In this document: one piece after another, positions 33,734 to 43,919 of the stretch
Layout of the letters: each line of letters starts with the position of its first letter
Numbering within the stretch: position 1 is the first letter of the stretch
Source: Deinobacterium chartae
GTDB taxonomy: Bacteria > Deinococcota > Deinococci > Deinococcales > Deinococcaceae
Length of the DNA: 64,000 nt
Assembly: GCF_014202645.1 (NCBI RefSeq)
Contig: NZ_JACHHG010000002.1
Location: 98,180 to 162,179, forward strand
Direction: 5' to 3'
Made by a program: the position numbers and the translations under genes
The notes under the pieces: generated by a model
Told to the model about the DNA's origin: nothing
What the model saw: only the letters and a program-made list of their open reading frames with translations
The model's database searches: none

Positions 33734-34210
33734 ATGATCCATCCCGTCCAGCTTCTCAGCCCCGCCGAGCTCCGCAACCACTGGGAAGGCCACCGCCGCC
33801 TGACCCGCCGCACCCTCGAGGTCTTCCCGGAAGACGCGCTGTTCCACTTTTGCCCTGCCCCGCCCATGCGCTCGTTCGGCGCGATGACCCTCGAGGTGAT
33901 CGGCATGATCGAGCCCACCCTGCGCGGCCTCGTCGGCGGCAACTGGAGCTGGACCGAGGCGGCGGCCGGGATCGACAGCAAGGCGGCGCTCCTCGAGGCC
34001 TGGGACCACAGCAGCGCCGCTCTGGAAAGCGAGTGGCCCAAGGTCAAGCCTGAGCGCCTCGGAGAGGTCGAGGCGGTGTTCGGCCTGCCCCCGCAAAAGC
34101 ACCTCGAGCTGGTGTGGTACCTGATCGACAACGAGATTCACCACCGCGCCCAGGGCTACGTGTACCTGCGCCTGCTCGGGATCGAGCCGCCCGCCTTTTT
34201 CGAGCGCTGA
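33734..34210 (+). CDS. DinB-family protein
   Basis: A 158-residue four-helix protein of the DinB/YfiT metal-binding superfamily, which is expanded in deinococci. Visible features are an early helix with NHWEGHRRLTRRTLEVFPED and a late HHRAQGYVYLRLLGIEPPAF; His residues in HHRAQ match the usual metal-site position. Many members are thiol-dependent S-transferases (for example with bacillithiol), but the substrate here is unknown. The ATG follows AAAGGAGG. Confidence 0.8.
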   Translation: MIHPVQLLSPAELRNHWEGHRRLTRRTLEVFPEDALFHFCPAPPMRSFGAMTLEVIGMIEPTLRGLVGGNWSWTEAAAGIDSKAALLEAWDHSSAALESEWPKVKPERLGEVEAVFGLPPQKHLELVWYLIDNEIHHRAQGYVYLRLLGIEPPAFFER

Positions 34211-34228
34211 GGCGGCCTCGAGGCCGCC
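34211..34228. terminator. 18-base palindrome between convergent genes
   Basis: GGCGGCCTCGAGGCCGCC is a perfect palindrome immediately after the DinB-family stop and 10 bases from the converging NTF2-like stop. It contains the CTCGAG word and has no T-run. Confidence 0.4.
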
Positions 34229-34237
34229 CGGCGGTCG

Positions 34238-34579
34238 TTAGCCCAAAAACCACACCCGGCGAATCAGGCCGCCTTCTACCTGATAGATGGCCGTGACCTG
34301 CACCAGGTCATCGCGCAGCCCGCTCACCTCCTCGTGATCCACCACGAAGTTGCCCTGCACCGTGCGCGCCCGCAGGCGGCAGTGCAGCGCCGGGTGACGC
34401 GCGAAGGTCGCCCCCCACTCCGCGTGCACCTGCGCGCGGCCGCGCACGAAGGGTTCGGTGGCAGGCAGGCGAAAGATCTCGACATCTTCGGTGTACTGCG
34501 CGGCAAAACGGTCGATGTCGCGGGCGTTGTAGGCCTCGAGTTGAGCCTGGACCGGTCGTTCGATGGCAGAAACGGTCAT
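34238..34579 (-). CDS. NTF2/SnoaL-like protein
   Basis: A 113-residue single-domain protein of the NTF2-like/SnoaL-like fold: long N-terminal helix (VQAQLEAYNARDIDRFAAQYTEDVEIF), then a curved sheet ending in LVQVTAIYQVEGGLIRRVWFLG. Such proteins bind or isomerise small hydrophobic compounds; function here is unknown. TAGGCT lies shortly before the ATG with no ribosome site, fitting a leaderless start. Confidence 0.75.
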   Translation of the reverse strand: MTVSAIERPVQAQLEAYNARDIDRFAAQYTEDVEIFRLPATEPFVRGRAQVHAEWGATFARHPALHCRLRARTVQGNFVVDHEEVSGLRDDLVQVTAIYQVEGGLIRRVWFLG

Positions 34580-34633
34580 TTCTGCAAGCCTAGCGCACCG
34601 GGAGCCCCCATAGATGGGGAGCGGTACAAAGAC

Positions 34634-34658
34634 GCGAGCCGCCCACAGGGCGGCTCGC
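34634..34658 (-). terminator. Hairpin after sdhB
   Basis: GCGAGCCGCCC (34634-34644), loop ACA, GGGCGGCTCGC (34648-34658). On the minus strand it is followed by GTCTTTG, a weak T-run, and lies 19 bases past the sdhB stop: probable terminator of the sdh operon. Confidence 0.6.
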
Positions 34659-34676
34659 CTCAGCGTTACAGGGAGC

Positions 34677-35375
34677 TCAGACCTGCTGGTACAGCACGGC
34701 GCGCTTGACTTCCTCGATCAACTGGGTGACCGGGATTTCGCGCGGGCAGGCCTCGGTGCAGTTGTAGGCGGTGCGGCAGCGCCACACGCCGGTGTTCTGG
34801 TTGAGCACCTTCAGGCGCTGGTCCGTACCCTTGTCGCGGCTGTCAAAGATAAAGCGGTGGGCCTGCACGATGGCGGCCGGGCCCAGGTAGCGGCCGTTGA
34901 CCCAGAAGATCGGGCAGGAGGTGGTGCAAGCAGCGCACAGGATGCACTTGGTGCCCTGGTCGAAGCGCTCGCGGTCCTCGACGCTCTGCAGGCGCTCGCC
35001 GGCCGGAACCGGGTCGTCGTTGATGAAAAAGGGCAGCACCGCCTTGTAGGCGTCAAAGAACGGGTCCATATCGACCAGCAGGTCCTTTTCGACCTTCAGG
35101 CCGCGGATGGGTTCCACGGTGATCTTGTTGCCCAGATCCTTGATCAAGACCTTGCAGGCCAGGCGGTTGCGGCCGTTGATCAGCATGGCGTCCGAACCGC
35201 ACACGCCGTGCGCGCACGAACGGCGGTAGGTCAGGGTGGGGTCCAGGTACCACTTGACGTGGTTGAGCAGGTCGAGCACGCGGTCGCCCGGCTCGGCCTC
35301 GACCTGGTACTCGGCCCAGTAAGGCTTTTGGTCCTTTTCCGGGTTGAACCGGTGGATTTTGAGCGTAACTTGCAT
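34677..35375 (-). CDS. sdhB: Succinate dehydrogenase iron-sulfur subunit
   Basis: Electron-transfer subunit of complex II. The 232-residue protein has the [2Fe-2S] motif SCAHGVCGSD plus a distal Cys (NRLAC) in the N-terminal half. CILCAACTTSCP and CRTAYNCTEACPREIP in the C-terminal half hold the [4Fe-4S] and [3Fe-4S] clusters. The ATG follows AGGAGA. It is last in the order sdhC-sdhD-sdhA-sdhB, separated from sdhA by about 120 bases with no clear promoter. Confidence 0.94.
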   Translation of the reverse strand: MQVTLKIHRFNPEKDQKPYWAEYQVEAEPGDRVLDLLNHVKWYLDPTLTYRRSCAHGVCGSDAMLINGRNRLACKVLIKDLGNKITVEPIRGLKVEKDLLVDMDPFFDAYKAVLPFFINDDPVPAGERLQSVEDRERFDQGTKCILCAACTTSCPIFWVNGRYLGPAAIVQAHRFIFDSRDKGTDQRLKVLNQNTGVWRCRTAYNCTEACPREIPVTQLIEEVKRAVLYQQV

Positions 35376-35494
35376 GTCTCTCCTAGGAGGCGAAGCAGGG
35401 CTTCGTCCGGGTCAGCGGATATGGGCCGACCCAAGAAAGGTCTTCGTGCGCCCTACGGTTCCGAGCAGGGCAGAAGCCCGCTCGGAAGCCCGGG

Positions 35495-37237
<1,743 letters not shown>

Positions 37238-37246
37238 GCTTTCCCC

Positions 37247-37648
37247 TTAGTCGCGCAGCATCTCGGGCGAGATGATGAACAGGCCGAGAGCTCCGAACAC
37301 GAAGATCAGGGCGACGACGCTGTAAAAGACCGCCTTGACCCAGAAGCGGTCGGGCTTGTTGCGGATGTAGTCCTCGATCGAGTAGCGGGCCCCGTTCACA
37401 CCGTGCAGCAGGGCCAGCGCCAGGATCAGCAGGTCATACAGCTTCCAGACCGGCTGGCTGAGCTTGTTGACCACCACGTCGAACACCTGGGTGTCCTTTT
37501 CCGAGGCCATCAGGAAGGTCATGTAGATGTGGCCGAGGACCAAGAAGACCAGGGCCACACCGCTGATGCGCATGAAGACCCACCAGGCCAGCTCGGAGTT
37601 GCTGCCCGCCTGTGCGCGGGCGTCCTCGAAACGTTTGGCGCGGATCAC
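37247..37648 (-). CDS. sdhD: Succinate dehydrogenase membrane anchor SdhD
   Basis: Hydrophobic anchor of complex II, 133 residues with three membrane helices. LVLGHIYMTFLM in the first helix offers a heme/quinone-site His, and ALLHGVNGARYSIEDYI is the conserved second-helix signature. The GTG start is one base past the sdhC stop, so the two anchors are coupled. It forms the membrane heterodimer with SdhC. Confidence 0.88.
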   Translation of the reverse strand: MIRAKRFEDARAQAGSNSELAWWVFMRISGVALVFLVLGHIYMTFLMASEKDTQVFDVVVNKLSQPVWKLYDLLILALALLHGVNGARYSIEDYIRNKPDRFWVKAVFYSVVALIFVFGALGLFIISPEMLRD

Positions 37649-37649
37649 G

Positions 37650-38006
37650 TCAGACCCCCTGCACGACGCGCGGCATCACGACGATGATGGTCGCCAGCGT
37701 GCCAAGAATGGTGATGGCCATCACGCCGTACCACAGCTGCCGCTGAATGGCGACACCCTTGCCGGTGAAATCCATGATGGCGATGCGCAGACCGTTGAAG
37801 GCGTGGTAGAGCACACCAGCCGTTACCAGAATCAGCCCGATACGGAACGGCCACAGGTCGTACAGGTGGTGCAGGCGGTTGTACGCCTCTTCGCCGAACA
37901 GAATCAGCGAGATGGAGACGACGTGCAGCAGCAGGTAGGCGAGAATCGCCAGCCCTGACAGGCGGTGAAGCACGAAGGCCCACTGTCCCTCTCTTCCTCG
38001 GTACAT
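37650..38006 (-). CDS. sdhC: Succinate dehydrogenase cytochrome b subunit SdhC
   Basis: Heme-b anchor of complex II, 118 residues, three helices. The N-terminal MYRGREGQWAFVLHRLSGLAI and LYHAFNGLRIAIMDF are family features; the first-helix HRLSG and LLHVVSI provide heme/quinone-site residues. The ATG at 38004-38006 is chosen over an in-frame start 13 codons upstream because AGGAGGAG lies just before it and the family begins there. First gene of sdhCDAB. Confidence 0.9.
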   Translation of the reverse strand: MYRGREGQWAFVLHRLSGLAILAYLLLHVVSISLILFGEEAYNRLHHLYDLWPFRIGLILVTAGVLYHAFNGLRIAIMDFTGKGVAIQRQLWYGVMAITILGTLATIIVVMPRVVQGV

Positions 38007-38369
38007 TCTTAGTTCTCCTCCTGGCCGCGAGGCGGCCACCGTCATATGCCCACCGGTTCTGCGCGGACCCTGCGTCCCGGGCGGGCTGTCTTCAGCGTAC
38101 CGGGAGACGGGCAGGGCGAACAGTTAACCAGGTTAAACATCAGGCTGCATTCTACCACGCAAAACGCGGCTGGGGCATTCGTCTCCCCCGGATGCGGTAG
38201 TGCAGGGCCCGCCCAACGCCAAAACACGGCCGAACCACTCCAATTTTTCCACAATTTTCCGGTTTTTGTCAGGAATCTGAACATCTTGAAATTTCTGCGT
38301 TACACAAGGATTTCTCCGTCACCCCCCCGGGTGAGCTGCAGAACATTTTGACAAAGCACTCCTGCAATC
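38007..38369. other. Divergent promoter region of sdhCDAB and speD
   Basis: About 360 bases without a gene. On the minus strand TAGAAT (38149-38154) is a candidate -10 box for sdh, giving a leader of about 135 bases. A palindrome lies just downstream of it. A TTGACA at 38348-38353 precedes the main speD promoter. The stretch around 38225-38350 is relatively AT-rich, as expected for promoters. Confidence 0.45.
38124..38136. promoter_or_regulatory. Operator-like palindrome in the sdh leader
   Basis: TTAACCAGGTTAA is a perfect 13-base palindrome (arms TTAACC/GGTTAA). It lies about 13 bases downstream of the candidate sdh -10 box, a common repressor position. The cognate regulator is unknown. 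Confidence 0.4.
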
Positions 38370-38397
38370 TTGACACGGGGGACAGGGCGTGTATAAT
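38370..38397 (+). promoter_or_regulatory. Consensus sigma-70-type promoter of speD
   Basis: TTGACA (38370-38375), 16-base spacer, TATAAT (38392-38397): both boxes are perfect, the strongest promoter in the window by sequence. It predicts a leader of about 50 bases with an AAGGAGG ribosome site. Confidence 0.85.
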
Positions 38398-38455
38398 GCA
38401 AATTCGTGCGGTGCCCCCCTCGAGGTGGATGGGTTGCGGCACAAGGAGGCTCAGG

Positions 38456-38896
38456 TTGGAACTTTTCGGTTTTGGTCCCCATTTGATGATCGACGGCTAC
38501 CACGCCAATCCCGCCAAGCTCGACGACGTGGAACTCATCCGTCAAGTGCTCGACGAGCTTCCGGTCGCCATGGAGATGACCAAAATCATGCCTCCTCACG
38601 TCGCGCGTCACACCGGGCTCACGCCCGAGGACTCGGGCGTTACGGGTGTCGTGATCATCGCGGAGTCGCACATCGCCATTCACACCTTCCCCCACAAGGG
38701 CTTCCTCTCGGTCGACGTCTTTTCCTGCAAGGACTTTGACACCCAGAAGGCCCTCGATGCGCTGGTCGGTCGTTTTGAAATCGGGCGTTTCGACACGCAC
38801 TTCATCAACCGTGGCAAGGAATGGCCCAAAAACCTCGAGGAAGTCGAAAAGATCCTCGCAGGTGAGCGCGAGTACGTCGAAGCACGTATCGCCTAA
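38456..38896 (+). CDS. speD: S-adenosylmethionine decarboxylase proenzyme
   Basis: Makes decarboxylated SAM, the aminopropyl donor for spermidine. The 146-residue proenzyme has the self-cleavage site AESHIAIHTFP; Ser71 would become the pyruvoyl cofactor. His and Cys of the active site (HTFP; VDVFSCKDF) are present. The TTG at 38456 is preferred: AAGGAGG lies six bases upstream and the protein then begins at the conserved ELFGFGPHLMIDGY; upstream in-frame ATGs lie in the promoter or leader. Class 1B bacterial type. No speE is adjacent. Confidence 0.92.
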   Translation: MELFGFGPHLMIDGYHANPAKLDDVELIRQVLDELPVAMEMTKIMPPHVARHTGLTPEDSGVTGVVIIAESHIAIHTFPHKGFLSVDVFSCKDFDTQKALDALVGRFEIGRFDTHFINRGKEWPKNLEEVEKILAGEREYVEARIA

Positions 38897-38911
38897 AACC
38901 CCGCTGTATCC

Positions 38912-38939
38912 AAAAGCCCCCGGTTCGCCGGGGGCTTTT
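38912..38939. terminator. Bidirectional terminator between speD and the kinase
   Basis: AAAAGCCCCCGG (38912-38923), loop TTCG, CCGGGGGCTTTT (38928-38939): a perfect 12-bp stem with T/A-runs on both sides. Confidence 0.85.
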
Positions 38940-38967
38940 GTGCTGGGCCTCTCCTCTAGCTCACCCG

Positions 38968-40995
38968 TTACCCCACCCGTTCGATCTGGGGCACCGGCTC
39001 TTTGACCACCACGTTCATGGCGCTGATCGGGGCGTAAGCGTCGATCTTGGCCAGCAGACGGCCGTCCGGCGCGAACTTCTGGATCAAGGTTCCCCCGGCG
39101 CGGGCCGCGTACAGGTTGCCCTGGTGATCCACGCCCAGGTGCAGCACGGCGGTGGTGTCCTCGCCGTGCACCGTATCGAGGGTGTAGCTCTGGGCGGCCT
39201 TGCCGTCCGGGGTAATCCGGCGAACCTTGCGCGACTGCGCGTCCGAGATGTAGACCGCCCCCCAGGGATCCGCCCCCACTCCGTCGAGCGGCCGCAGGTC
39301 GGGCAGTTCCTTGGAGACCCTGAAGGCGTAGCGGGAGAGGAACTCGCCCTCGAGCGAGAAGCGCTGTATCTGATGGTTTCCGTAGTCCAGGACGTACACG
39401 CAGTCGTTGTACCCGGCCACGATGGCGCGCGGGTTCTCGAACTGGCCCTTGCCCTTGCCGCGCCCCCCGAATCGCCCCAGGTATTTGCCCTCGAGCGAGA
39501 AGCGCTGCACCACGTGCGTCTCGGCATCGAGAACGTAAAGCTGGCCGCTGCGGTGCACGGCCAGCGAGACCGGCTGCAAAAACTCGCCGTTGCCCAGTCC
39601 GTAGCCTCCGAAGCTGAACAGTTCGCGGCCCGCCGCGTCGTACTTGCGGATCATGCCGTGCGCGGCCTCGCTGCGGTACTCGGCCACAGCGGCGTACAGA
39701 TGACCTTGCACATCGGCGGCCACGCCCTGGGGAATCGCCGGGAACTCACCGGGTGCGTGGCCCATCTGCCCCACGCCCTGGTGCATGTTGCCCGAGACGT
39801 CCAAGACCCGCAGGACACCTCTGCGGGCACCCACGGCCAAAACCAGTTGGCTGGGCGCGTCGAGCTGCTCCCCGGCCTCGAGGATTCCGGCGTCCAGCGC
39901 GTCGATGACCTCGTTGAGCGTGGGGCGGCCCGTGGGCTCCTTGTCGATCATGCGCATGATCAAGTCGTTGAGGGGCTTGGGTACCTCGAGGTTGATCTGG
40001 CGCGGTGGAATCGGCATCTGGAACACCTGCTGGTGAACGACCGCCTCGTACGACCCCTTGAAGGCGGTCTGGCCGGAGACCATCTCGTAAAACACCAGAC
40101 CCAGGCTGTAAATGTCGCTTTTGGCGTCGAGCTTGCCGCCCTTGGCCTGTTCGGGGCTCATGTAGATCGGCGTGCCGACCCGCGCCCCGGCCATGGTGAG
40201 TCGGGTGAGCACCTTGCCGACCGCGATGCCGAAATCCATCAGCTTGATGTTCTCCGGGCGCACGTCGCGCAGCAGCGGTCCACCGCGCGCGATCATCACG
40301 TTGGCCGGCTTGATGTCGCGGTGGATGATGCCCTGGCTGTGAATGTAGCGCAGCGCGTCGGCCAGAGCGCGCATCACCACCGTACTCGCCTCGAAGGGGG
40401 GGCGGCCCTCCTCGAGGTAGGCTTCAAGGCTCTGCCCGTCCACGAATTCCATGGCGATGTAGTGACTGACGCCCTGGGCGTTGTGGTCAAAGACCTTGAT
40501 GATGTTCGGGTGGTTGAGGCGTTTGAGCAGCTCGGCCTCGCGGTGGAAGCGGCGCACGAATTTGGCGTCGGCAACGAATTTTTCCTGCGGGATCTTGAGC
40601 GCCACGATGCGGCCGTCCTCGAGGCGGCGGGCCCGGTACACGGTGGCCATGCCGCCGACCCCGACCCGGTCGAGCAGTTCGTATCCGGGCAGCACCGGTT
40701 CGCCCTCGGTAGGAGTCGGGAGCGCCTTGCGGCGCAGCAGCGGCTTTTTGGGCGTGCGGCGCGGCGGACCCTTGCGCGGTACCGGGCGGGCCAGCACCAT
40801 CAGCGCACCGCTGGCCAGCAGCACCCCCGCGACCAGCGCGCCCTGGGGGCGCACGAGATTGCCGCTGAGCAGGACCTGGTACAGCGCCAGTCCGGCAGCA
40901 GCGCCGCCGACCAGCAGCGCCAGCGCCCGCTCGGGCAGGCGCGACCACAGCAGCGCGCTCAGTGCGAAAACGGCGAGCAGCAACAGCAGCGCCAT
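38968..40995 (-). CDS. Membrane Ser/Thr protein kinase with NHL-type beta-propeller
   Basis: Eukaryotic-like kinase of 675 residues. Two or three N-terminal membrane helices (about 1-68) and a basic linker precede the kinase domain (about 104-370): loop VGVGGMATVY (111-120), Lys134, HRDIKPAN (225-232), DFG (254-256), SPE. The C-terminal part (390-675) has repeats like YVLDYGNHQIQRFSLEGEFL, an NHL/six-bladed propeller. This plan recalls RqkA (DR_2518) of D. radiodurans, a DNA-damage-responsive kinase with a C-terminal propeller; orthology is inferred, not shown. Its start overlaps the PP2C stop by one base. Confidence 0.88.
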   Translation of the reverse strand: MALLLLLAVFALSALLWSRLPERALALLVGGAAAGLALYQVLLSGNLVRPQGALVAGVLLASGALMVLARPVPRKGPPRRTPKKPLLRRKALPTPTEGEPVLPGYELLDRVGVGGMATVYRARRLEDGRIVALKIPQEKFVADAKFVRRFHREAELLKRLNHPNIIKVFDHNAQGVSHYIAMEFVDGQSLEAYLEEGRPPFEASTVVMRALADALRYIHSQGIIHRDIKPANVMIARGGPLLRDVRPENIKLMDFGIAVGKVLTRLTMAGARVGTPIYMSPEQAKGGKLDAKSDIYSLGLVFYEMVSGQTAFKGSYEAVVHQQVFQMPIPPRQINLEVPKPLNDLIMRMIDKEPTGRPTLNEVIDALDAGILEAGEQLDAPSQLVLAVGARRGVLRVLDVSGNMHQGVGQMGHAPGEFPAIPQGVAADVQGHLYAAVAEYRSEAAHGMIRKYDAAGRELFSFGGYGLGNGEFLQPVSLAVHRSGQLYVLDAETHVVQRFSLEGKYLGRFGGRGKGKGQFENPRAIVAGYNDCVYVLDYGNHQIQRFSLEGEFLSRYAFRVSKELPDLRPLDGVGADPWGAVYISDAQSRKVRRITPDGKAAQSYTLDTVHGEDTTAVLHLGVDHQGNLYAARAGGTLIQKFAPDGRLLAKIDAYAPISAMNVVVKEPVPQIERVG

Positions 40996-41774
40996 CAGCC
41001 GGTCACCTTGGCCAAGATGGCCGTGATGTTGTCGGGACCGCCGCGCTGGTTGGCGAGCGCGATCCAGTAGTCCACGGCGGCTTGCGGGTCAAAGCCCTTG
41101 CCCTGACGGCCGAGTTCGGCCTCGAGGTCCTCGGGGGTCACCGGGCCGTGCAGCCCGTCGGTAGACAGCAAGAAGACGTCGCCGGGGTTCACCTGCAGCA
41201 CGCCCACGTCCACGTTGACCTGCGGCTTGGTGCCCAGCGCCCGGGTGATGATGTTGCGGTAGGCGTGCTGCTCGGCGTCCTCGAGGGATAAAAATCCCCG
41301 CGCGACCTGTTCGGCCACCCAGGAGTGGTCCTGCGAGAGCTGCATCAGATGCCCGTTGCGGTACAGGTGCAGCCGCGAGTCGCCCACGTGGGCGAACACG
41401 CCGCGTCCCTCGAAGAACACCAGCGCGGTCAGGGTGGTTCCCATGCCGCCAAGCTGCGGGTTATCGAGTCCGGCGGCATAAATGGCGCGGTTGGCAACGG
41501 TGAAGGCACGCTCGAGCGCCCGTTCGAGCGCGATGACCTCGCGTCCTTGAGAGATGGCGGCGACGTAGCCGCTGATCACCTCGGTCAGGGTCTCGATGGC
41601 GAGCTTGCTGGCTTTTTCCCCGGCTACCGCCCCGCCCATGCCGTCGGCCACGGCCATGAGCTGCAGCGTGCCACGCGGGCTGGGAAAGCTCTTGATGCGG
41701 TGATAGTCCTCGTTGCTTTCGCGTACCCGTCCGGGGTGCGAACCGTGTCCAAGTTGCGTGCTCAGTGTCTGCAC
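40995..41774 (-). CDS. PP2C-family Ser/Thr protein phosphatase
   Basis: Metal-dependent phosphatase, likely reversing the action of the overlapping kinase. The 259-residue protein has the PP2C motifs RVRESNEDY (16-24), ADGMGG (43-48), GTTLTA, HVGDSRLHLYR and GGPDNIT near the C-terminus, so all main metal ligands appear present. The GTG at 41772-41774 follows GGAGA; an upstream in-frame ATG would add a basic, unconserved tail. It overlaps the kinase start (TGATG), which indicates coupled translation. Confidence 0.9.
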   Translation of the reverse strand: MQTLSTQLGHGSHPGRVRESNEDYHRIKSFPSPRGTLQLMAVADGMGGAVAGEKASKLAIETLTEVISGYVAAISQGREVIALERALERAFTVANRAIYAAGLDNPQLGGMGTTLTALVFFEGRGVFAHVGDSRLHLYRNGHLMQLSQDHSWVAEQVARGFLSLEDAEQHAYRNIITRALGTKPQVNVDVGVLQVNPGDVFLLSTDGLHGPVTPEDLEAELGRQGKGFDPQAAVDYWIALANQRGGPDNITAILAKVTG

Positions 41775-41998
41775 CAGTTCTCCGCGAAAAAAAGGGGGGC
41801 GCGGCTCCGCCGTGATGCCCGAACGGGATCGGACGGGCTGGGAACTTGGCCTGCCCCGCATTCTAGCACCCGACCGGCGAACGGGCACTTAAAAAAGTAT
41901 TGCAGCAGCAACGATGAAGCAAAACTCAGCTTCACCACCGGATTCGGTCATCTTCACTTAATATTAAATTTTTCCTCACCGCGCCAAGAGACAGGCCC

Positions 41999-42004
41999 TA
42001 TACT
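41999..42004 (+). promoter_or_regulatory. -10 box of the 635-residue hypothetical gene
   Basis: TATACT, six bases, then the GTG start: leaderless arrangement. The preceding ~100 bases are AT-rich and separate it from the divergent phosphatase-kinase pair. Confidence 0.6.
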
Positions 42005-42010
42005 CGAGGG

Positions 42011-43918
42011 GTGGACGACTGGCTGAGCCTGGTGGAATTGTACGAGTACAAAGTCGCCGATCTGGCGGCAGGGCGCGAGCCGCGCGGCGGCGTGCGCAGC
42101 ATCTTGCAGCTGCGCGAAACGTTGCTGGGTGCCCCGCTGGAGTCAGCCACCCTCAAGAGATTCCGCAGCACCGACCGAATCCTGCGCTCGATCCGGCGCG
42201 GCGTCACGCCCGCCTCGGCGGCCGCCATGGACCTGGACCTCACCCAGGTCCCCTCCGCCACCCCGCCGCGCGACATGGACCTCGAGTCCATCGCGCCGCC
42301 CCCGCCGCCGCAGGACGAGGAGGCCCTGATCCTGCGCCAGCTCGCCGAAGCTGCGTGGCGAGCCGGCCTCGAGGACGAGGTGCACACGCTGGCCTCCCGC
42401 TACCGCCGCGAGAGCGGCTATGTGACGCTGCGGGCCCTGCACGCGCTGAGCAGCAACCTCGAGGCCCACGCCGCCGACCCGCAGGGGGCCACCGACCTCA
42501 ACCTCTCCAGGTTTACGCTGCACATGCCGGTCCCCTCCGAGAACGACCCGCTGGTCTCCCCGCACGACCCCGAAGTCGCGCGCGCCATCGTGAACACCCT
42601 GCTCGAACAGGTGCTCGAGTTCGACGCGCTGTTCCCACGCCTGGCCCTGCCGCCGCGCGAGCGCCTCGCCTACCTGCGGCGCGCCGCGATGCTGATCGCC
42701 GACCGGCCCTTCCAGGGCCGACCACGCAGCGGCAAGGGACCTACCGCAGCCGAACTGAAGCTGGCCCTCGAGAGCGCGCAGCGCGAGGTGATGGGGGCCG
42801 CCGCCAAACAGGAGCTGCTCGGACGGCTGCAGGCACAGTACGACGCGGCCCGCGCGAGAGAGCAGCAGGAAAACCAGGCCCTGACGCGCGAGCAGGCCCA
42901 GATCCGCCAGAGCTTCATCGCCTTCTTTGAACTGCTGCGCCAGTTGCTGCCCGAATCGCTGGGCGGCAGCGCCCCCGAGCCGGCCGTTCCCGAAGGCGTG
43001 CTGTTCGCCCGTCACCCGCAGCGCCGCCTCGAGCGCGTGAGTGACCCGATGTTTCCCCGCCTGGCGCTGCGCTTGACCCAGCCGGGCAGCGCTACGGTCG
43101 GCGGCATTCACCTCAGCTGGGCCCCGCAGCCGGGCGGACGGCGCTGGAACCTCGAGGTGGGCGGCGCCGAGTACGGCCTGTCCCGCCAGTTGAACGTGCC
43201 CCTCGAGGGGCACGAGGTGCGCGCCTACCAGGTCGAGGACTACCTCCTGATCGACGTGGTCGAGTCACAGCAGCAGGGTGTGGGCGACCTGTTGCGACTG
43301 GCGCGCGCCACGGCCGTGCTGCTCGAGCCGGGCGAACACTATCTCAACCTGCGGCTGGCACGCGGCGCGGTGGCGATGCTGCGCGACGGACGGGTGGACC
43401 CGGCGTCGCTCGGGCCGGAAAGCGCGCGCAAGTACGGCAACGCCCCGCTCGACCAGCTGTGCAGCTTCGCCCGCAAGGGCGCAGAAAGCCTGCTGGGGCG
43501 CTACGGCCGCCTGCCCGAGACCGAGCTGCGCCGCGCCTTCGACGAGGTCGCCCGCCTGCTCGGCGAGAGCGCGGCTCCGCGGCGGGCCGCTTACCTGTTC
43601 GAGCGGCTGCGCGAGGCGGCCAGCATAGGACCGCGCAACGCCACCAGCCTGGGCAGCAACGTGGTAGACGGCAACGTCGTGGAAAACGCGCAGCAGGTTG
43701 CGCTGCTCGCCTACCGGGGCGAACCGCTGACCGTCATGGTCGGCGGGCGCGCCCTGACCCTGCGCGCCGACTCCGAGGGCGAGGTCACGGTGGTCCTGCC
43801 CGGCCTGCCCCCACAGGCGGTCGGCGACATCCTGATCTACCCGATGCCCGACTCGAGCGCGGTGATCGCCCGCCAGGGCCTGCGGCTCGCGGTGGGCATG
43901 CACCCGTACCTGCACTAA
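42011..43918 (+). CDS. Large hypothetical protein next to kinase-phosphatase pair
   Basis: A 635-residue cytosolic protein, not recognised. N-terminal helical part (1-70), a Pro-rich linker (about 78-100, PPRDMDLESIAPPPPPQ), a helical middle (100-310) with a coiled-coil-like stretch (about 255-300, many Q/E/A/R) and a beta-rich C-terminal half (about 330-635). The segments LTQPGSATVGGIHLSWAPQPGG and PLTVMVGGRALTL have no signal or membrane helix. It is divergent from the PP2C-kinase operon and followed two bases later by a small protein. A role in that signalling system is a guess from position. Confidence 0.75.
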   Translation: MDDWLSLVELYEYKVADLAAGREPRGGVRSILQLRETLLGAPLESATLKRFRSTDRILRSIRRGVTPASAAAMDLDLTQVPSATPPRDMDLESIAPPPPPQDEEALILRQLAEAAWRAGLEDEVHTLASRYRRESGYVTLRALHALSSNLEAHAADPQGATDLNLSRFTLHMPVPSENDPLVSPHDPEVARAIVNTLLEQVLEFDALFPRLALPPRERLAYLRRAAMLIADRPFQGRPRSGKGPTAAELKLALESAQREVMGAAAKQELLGRLQAQYDAARAREQQENQALTREQAQIRQSFIAFFELLRQLLPESLGGSAPEPAVPEGVLFARHPQRRLERVSDPMFPRLALRLTQPGSATVGGIHLSWAPQPGGRRWNLEVGGAEYGLSRQLNVPLEGHEVRAYQVEDYLLIDVVESQQQGVGDLLRLARATAVLLEPGEHYLNLRLARGAVAMLRDGRVDPASLGPESARKYGNAPLDQLCSFARKGAESLLGRYGRLPETELRRAFDEVARLLGESAAPRRAAYLFERLREAASIGPRNATSLGSNVVDGNVVENAQQVALLAYRGEPLTVMVGGRALTLRADSEGEVTVVLPGLPPQAVGDILIYPMPDSSAVIARQGLRLAVGMHPYLH

Positions 43919-43919
43919 G

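Noticed and set aside
38938..41070. 710-codon plus-strand frame over the kinase region
   Set aside because: Antisense to the kinase and phosphatase genes with complete motifs; composition is shadow-like.
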